Origin: an uncultured Bacteroidales bacterium
Lineage (GTDB): Bacteria; Bacteroidota; Bacteroidia; Bacteroidales; Paludibacteraceae
Direction of reading: 5' to 3'
DNA length: 64,000 nt
Assembly (NCBI GenBank): GCA_934716995.1
Contig: CAKUYO010000005.1
Coordinates: forward strand, 48,211-112,210
The position numbers were made by a program, and so were the translations under genes. The notes below the pieces were generated by a model. That model did no database searches. It was not told the DNA's origin and saw only the letters and a list, made by a program, of their open reading frames with translations. Positions 60,376 through 64,000 of the stretch are shown one piece after another (positions within the stretch are counted from its first letter, which is position 1; the number at the start of each line of letters is the position of its first letter).

Positions 60376-60406
60376 TTGCATAAGTCGAATAAAAGCAGTA
60401 CTTTTG
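60376..60406 (+). promoter_or_regulatory. Promoter of the outer-membrane beta-barrel gene
   Basis: TTG (60376-60378), 20-nt spacer, TACTTTTG (60399-60406), 33 bp before the ATG. Confidence 0.75.
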
Positions 60407-60439
60407 CGTAGCATTTTTTGCATAACGCAGGTTAGTATA

Positions 60440-62923
60440 ATGAAACGTATATTCATTTTCAGTGTGGCACTGATGTGTGCCATGGTTTCCTTTGCCCAAA
60501 CGAATATTGCAGGCAAGGTGCAGGACAGCCAATCCCACCCCATTGCGTATGCCACCGTCAGCCTGCTGCGCCAGGACAGCAGCCTTGTTACGGGCACAAT
60601 CACGGACGACGCAGGTGCTTTCGCACTCTCCGCGCCAAGCGGCAAATACCTGTTGCAGGTATCGTTTATCGGTTATCAGACCGTTTGCCAATCCGTCAGG
60701 ACGGGCAGCAAAGACCTGCTCCTGACCCTCCGCGAAGAGACCGAACAACTCGGCGAGGTGGAAGTCAAAGCCAAGAAGCAACTCATCGAGCGGCAGTTCG
60801 ACAAGATAGTGCTCAACGTCAGCAACTCGCCCTTTGCCATGGGCAGCAACGGCAAAGACCTCCTCAAGAAAGCCCCTGGCGTGAACGTGGACAAAGACGG
60901 CAATGTTACGGTCAACGGCAAGTCCGTCGAGGTCTATATCGACGGGCGTCCGTCCTACCTCAGCGGGCAGCAACTCAAGGCGATGCTGGAGGGTACCGAC
61001 GGCAGCACCATCGAGAAGATAGAGATTATCTCCAACCCCTCGGCGAAATACGATGCTTCGGGGCAAGGCGGTATCATCAACATCAAGACCAAGCGCAACA
61101 TGATGCAGGGGCTCAACGGTACACTCTCCGCGGCTTACGGCGGTATGTACTACAAGGATGTGGACAAGTGGCAGAACATGGAGATGTTCTCGCTCAACCT
61201 CAACTACCGCACCGACAAGACCTACACTTTCGGTAGCCTGACGCAGGTCTATACCAACCAGAATGTTGGCGTGGAAATCGGCTCAACCTACCTCAATCCG
61301 GTGGACTCCGTGACCACCGAGCGGTACGACAAGTCCGAGTATGCCTGTGATTTCCAGTACTATATGGCGAAGATTGGCAACGACTGGTTCATCGACTCCG
61401 TCAACACCTTCGGCTTTATCTTCCAGGCACCCTTCATGATTATTCGCCAGAATATTCCCGACGGACGCGGCTACGGCTACACCAAGGTGGGCAACGACAT
61501 CACGGAGAACTCCATGCTCTCCCTCAGCAGCCCGATGTTCTCGCAGCAGTACACCGCCAACCTCAACTACACCCATGTCTTCAACGATTCGTTGGAGCGC
61601 GAACTGACTGCCAACATCGACTACAACCGCAACGGTTGGGACCAGACCAACGACCAGAACAACACCTACACCTATCCCACACGCCCCGACTCGGTGCTGC
61701 ATACGGGACTGAAGATCAACACCAACCAGATAGTGGACATCTACTCTGCCAAACTCGATTTCCAGACACGCTTCTGGCAAACGGGTATGATAGAGACCGG
61801 TGCCAAGTGGGCACTCTCCAACACCGGCAACCGCATGACCACCGACAGCCTGCTCAACGGCATCAGCAGTCCCACTGCGCACTCTGACTTCACCTACTCG
61901 GAGCATGTCGCTGCCCTCTACATCTCGCTGGCAAAGCAGTTCGGGCAGCACTTCAATGCCAAACTCGGTCTCCGCGGCGAGTACACCCACTCCAACGGCA
62001 ACTGGATTTCGGCGGACAGCATATCCGTCAAGGACTATTTCAATCTCTTCCCCACCGCCTTCCTCGGCTACAACCCGACCGACAAGTGGGCGATGAACGT
62101 GTCCTACACCCGCCGTATCGCACGACCGAGTTACTACCAACTCAACCCCTTCCGTTCCTACATCGATGCCCACAACTACTCCGAGGGCAACCCCGAACTG
62201 ACACCCGAGTTCAACAACCAGGTGGACCTCAATTTCTCCTACTCGCAGTACGTGTCGCTGGCGTTCAACTTTTCGCACACGCAGGATATGTTCTCGCAGC
62301 GCATGGAGGTGCTTCCTAACGGCGACGGGCGTATGCGTTGGCTGAATTTCGGTACCTGCACCACCCACGGTGGCAACCTCTCGCTCACCGAACTGCCTAT
62401 CGTGCCTAAGTTCGTTACGGGCGAAGACGGCAGCCGCACTATGCAAGGCGCATGGCTTGCCCTGACGCTCAACGGCGGTTACTACCACTTCATCAACCGC
62501 TCCTACGACGGCACATATATCAACCGCAGCCACTGGGGCTACGGTTCGGCAACCCTCAACGCCTATCTGCCCAAAGACTGGACACTCTCCGTGGACGGCT
62601 TCTACAATGCCCCTTCGGTGAACGGCTACAACAGCCAGGATGCGTTCTACTATATGTCGGCAGCCGTGCGCAAGATGTGGCGTGAGAAAGGCTTGATATT
62701 CAACTTGCAGGTGCAAGACCTGTTGCGCTCCATGCACGGCAGCAACGAGTCGCTCGGCTTGGCAGAGGGCAACCGGAGTTACACCCGACAGGAATACCGC
62801 AACCAGAGAGTAACGGTCTCCCTCACATGGATGTTCGGTCAGCAGCAGTATGTCAAGCATCGCAAAGTGGGTGACCTCGACGAGTCCTCCCGTCTCGGCG
62901 GTGGCGGCGGCGTAGGGCAGTAA
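60440..62923 (+). CDS. Outer-membrane beta-barrel family protein (TonB-receptor-like)
   Basis: An 827-residue outer-membrane protein. Signal peptide (ends VSFA-QT), a CarboxypepD_reg-like domain (NIAGKVQDSQSHPIAYATVSLLRQDS...), a plug domain with LLKKAPGVNVDKDGNVTVNGKSVEVYIDGRPSYLSG and KIEIISNPSAKYDASGQGGIINIKTKR, then a barrel of the OMP_b-brl_3 type. Members are thought to act like TonB-dependent receptors for unknown peptides or small molecules. The ATG at 60440 gives the signal peptide. A small membrane protein gene follows after 27 bp. Confidence 0.9.
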   Translation: MKRIFIFSVALMCAMVSFAQTNIAGKVQDSQSHPIAYATVSLLRQDSSLVTGTITDDAGAFALSAPSGKYLLQVSFIGYQTVCQSVRTGSKDLLLTLREETEQLGEVEVKAKKQLIERQFDKIVLNVSNSPFAMGSNGKDLLKKAPGVNVDKDGNVTVNGKSVEVYIDGRPSYLSGQQLKAMLEGTDGSTIEKIEIISNPSAKYDASGQGGIINIKTKRNMMQGLNGTLSAAYGGMYYKDVDKWQNMEMFSLNLNYRTDKTYTFGSLTQVYTNQNVGVEIGSTYLNPVDSVTTERYDKSEYACDFQYYMAKIGNDWFIDSVNTFGFIFQAPFMIIRQNIPDGRGYGYTKVGNDITENSMLSLSSPMFSQQYTANLNYTHVFNDSLERELTANIDYNRNGWDQTNDQNNTYTYPTRPDSVLHTGLKINTNQIVDIYSAKLDFQTRFWQTGMIETGAKWALSNTGNRMTTDSLLNGISSPTAHSDFTYSEHVAALYISLAKQFGQHFNAKLGLRGEYTHSNGNWISADSISVKDYFNLFPTAFLGYNPTDKWAMNVSYTRRIARPSYYQLNPFRSYIDAHNYSEGNPELTPEFNNQVDLNFSYSQYVSLAFNFSHTQDMFSQRMEVLPNGDGRMRWLNFGTCTTHGGNLSLTELPIVPKFVTGEDGSRTMQGAWLALTLNGGYYHFINRSYDGTYINRSHWGYGSATLNAYLPKDWTLSVDGFYNAPSVNGYNSQDAFYYMSAAVRKMWREKGLIFNLQVQDLLRSMHGSNESLGLAEGNRSYTRQEYRNQRVTVSLTWMFGQQQYVKHRKVGDLDESSRLGGGGGVGQ

Positions 62924-62950
62924 TGACCGGACTAAGTTCTGACAATAAAT

Positions 62951-63385
62951 ATGCGCAAGAATTTCTTTATTGTCCGCTTTCGTATCGGGGCGGCACTCTG
63001 TTTCGCCCTCGCCCTCGGGCACTTGGCTTGCTTGGGCTTTCTGTGGCAGATTTTCGGCATCTACGGTATCGCATCGCAGATGCAGACGCTGGCTTCGCTG
63101 TGGCAACCGCTGCCGTACCTTGTTACGGTGGGTATCGCGCTGTGTTTCGCCGTTGCGGGCGTGTACGGACTGGCGTATAGCGGTGCTGTCCGCAGGCTGC
63201 CTTTGCAGACATGGGTGGTGTGGTTCACGTGCGTGGTCTTCTTGCTGCGTGCTGTCGTCGGACTAATCACCCTGCTGTCGGACTTCACCACGCTCGAACT
63301 GACCTCCACCCTCGGTGCCGCCCTGCTCGGACTCTGCTACCTCCCCTGCCGCTGTACCTGCCCGAAGGATACGCCGAGGGTATAG
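62951..63385 (+). CDS. Small four-helix membrane protein, unknown function
   Basis: A 144-residue integral membrane protein with four predicted helices (about 10-35, 50-75, 85-110, 115-135) and a C-terminal CRCTCP cluster. I do not recognise the family. It follows the outer-membrane beta-barrel gene by 27 bp and is probably co-transcribed. Confidence 0.7.
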   Translation: MRKNFFIVRFRIGAALCFALALGHLACLGFLWQIFGIYGIASQMQTLASLWQPLPYLVTVGIALCFAVAGVYGLAYSGAVRRLPLQTWVVWFTCVVFLLRAVVGLITLLSDFTTLELTSTLGAALLGLCYLPCRCTCPKDTPRV

Positions 63386-63428
63386 CGTGGGTACGGTCAG
63401 GGTAGCCGTAAAGTATTACGAAAGTATA

Positions 63429-63532
63429 TATATGTTCTACGTATGTTCTGCTTATGTTCTACGTATCCTATACGCAGGTCCCGAAGCAGAACCGATGAAA
63501 ACAGCAAGGGATAAGCAAGGGATGCGCAAGGG
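63429..63532. repeat. Two 11-bp tandem arrays
   Basis: First array: TATATGTTCTA, CGTATGTTCTG, CTTATGTTCTA, CGTATCCTATA (63429-63472). Second array: AACAGCAAGGG, ATAAGCAAGGG, ATGCGCAAGGG (63500-63532). Units of the two arrays are unrelated, only the period is the same. Confidence 0.88.
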
Positions 63533-63653
63533 ATAGATTAGCGATGTACGATGTGCAATGAGTTATTGAGTTATACCTTAAGTAGTGATTGCTCGTCATT
63601 TGTTCATTCGTTTGCCGTTGCATATTGTACATCGCTGATTGTCCCCGCACCGA

Positions 63654-63838
63654 ATGGATTAATGGTCGATTAACGGTAATTAGCGGAGAAGGAATTAATG
63701 GCTAATTAATGGCTAATTATATGTTCATCAATGCATTAACGATTTATTAACGGCAATTGGCTGAGAATGAATCAATGTTTTAATGGGCTTTAACGGAAAG
63801 CAGAAATTCGTGGTCAATTACACGGCAATTATATGTTT
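63654..63838. repeat. AT-rich period-11 array (TTAATGG type)
   Basis: Units such as GGATTAATGGT, CGATTAACGGT, AATTAGCGGAG and two copies of TAATGGCTAAT run through this stretch. It is the same sequence style as at 1451-1480, 5713-5745, 23165-23220, 32288-32370 and 37578-37610. Confidence 0.75.
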
Positions 63839-64000
63839 ATCAGTATTGTTTCTTAGCAGGGCAATACCATCGCCCGCTCTATACATTGCTACCCCAAATC
63901 GCCTACCATATACCATCAAATTGGGTCTATGGGTCATTTTGCAGGCTGGAAAGTGGCTTCATGTCCGATGAATAGGGCGTTGCAGACGATTCAAAAGGTT

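Larger units (their letters stand above)
63386..64000. other. Non-coding terminal region rich in period-11 repeats
   Basis: No convincing gene. Arrays of 11-mers occupy 63429-63472, 63500-63532 and 63654-63838. A 62-codon open frame at 63783-63971 overlaps these repeats and I do not believe it. The final 150 bases are less repetitive and may belong to something that continues beyond the window. Confidence 0.6.

Noticed and set aside
61283..63106. 607-codon open frame on the minus strand
   Set aside because: Antisense shadow of the outer-membrane beta-barrel gene; no domain seen.
63783..63971. 62-codon open frame near the window end
   Set aside because: Begins in the AT-rich repeat array and shows no domain; it could be part of something beyond the edge but I cannot support it.

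Overview
The window looks like the chromosome of a member of the order Bacteroidales (Bacteroidota). Promoters follow the Bacteroidota form, with a TAnnTTTG -7 box and TTG or TTTG about 20 nt upstream, and there are no strong Shine-Dalgarno sequences. The gene content fits: TonB-dependent receptors beside DUF4249 and DUF4625 lipoproteins, a DUF6377 regulator, CcsBA, the murC-ftsQ-ftsA-ftsZ and bamD-rpoZ-coaBC blocks, and secreted proteins ending in type IX secretion (T9SS) or similar C-terminal tails. I cannot name the genus.

Layout. 0.1-2.7 kb: an EcoRI-family adenine methyltransferase followed by a DUF262-HNH nuclease, probably a modification/restriction or defence pair. 3-5.7 kb: an aminotransferase and an acyl-CoA hydrolase/CoA-transferase. 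5.8-8.8 kb: a DUF6377 regulator, a secreted flavodoxin and an AraC regulator. 9-12.3 kb: dnaK, a DUF486 membrane protein and a TtcA-like thiolase. 12.5-13 kb: tRNA-Gly and two tRNA-Leu. 13-15.7 kb: a secreted GH13 enzyme. 15.8-21.6 kb: an operon of a lipoprotein, a TonB-dependent receptor, DUF4249, another lipoprotein and yicC. 21.7-28.8 kb: mnmE, an EamA transporter, lepA, nhaD, a YqeY-like protein and DedA. 28.9-33.8 kb: murC-ftsQ-ftsA-ftsZ. 34.3-39.7 kb: bamD-rpoZ-coaBC and gltX-gmk-nadD. 40-50.8 kb: two very large secreted surface proteins, the second behind a cobalamin riboswitch. 50.9-54.5 kb: a secreted alpha-amylase and a companion protein. 54.9-57 kb: CcsBA. 57-60 kb: a likely metal-uptake operon. 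60.4-63.4 kb: an outer-membrane beta-barrel protein and a small membrane protein. The last 600 bases are non-coding repeats.

Two signals stand out. First, a complete cobalamin riboswitch with a downstream intrinsic terminator controls a 1661-residue T9SS cargo protein (CUB-like and BNR-N-like modules plus a beta-helix) rather than a recognised B12 transporter or B12-linked enzyme. Second, the DNA between genes, and in places inside them, is full of short tandem arrays with fixed periods of 7, 8, 9 or 11 bp. Heptamer and octamer arrays sit in frame inside nadD and mnmE and form the ends of coaBC, gltX and the ttcA-like gene. A palindromic repeat also lies in frame inside ccsBA. Other dispersed elements include a MITE-like pair and a nested palindrome found upstream of both giant surface-protein genes.
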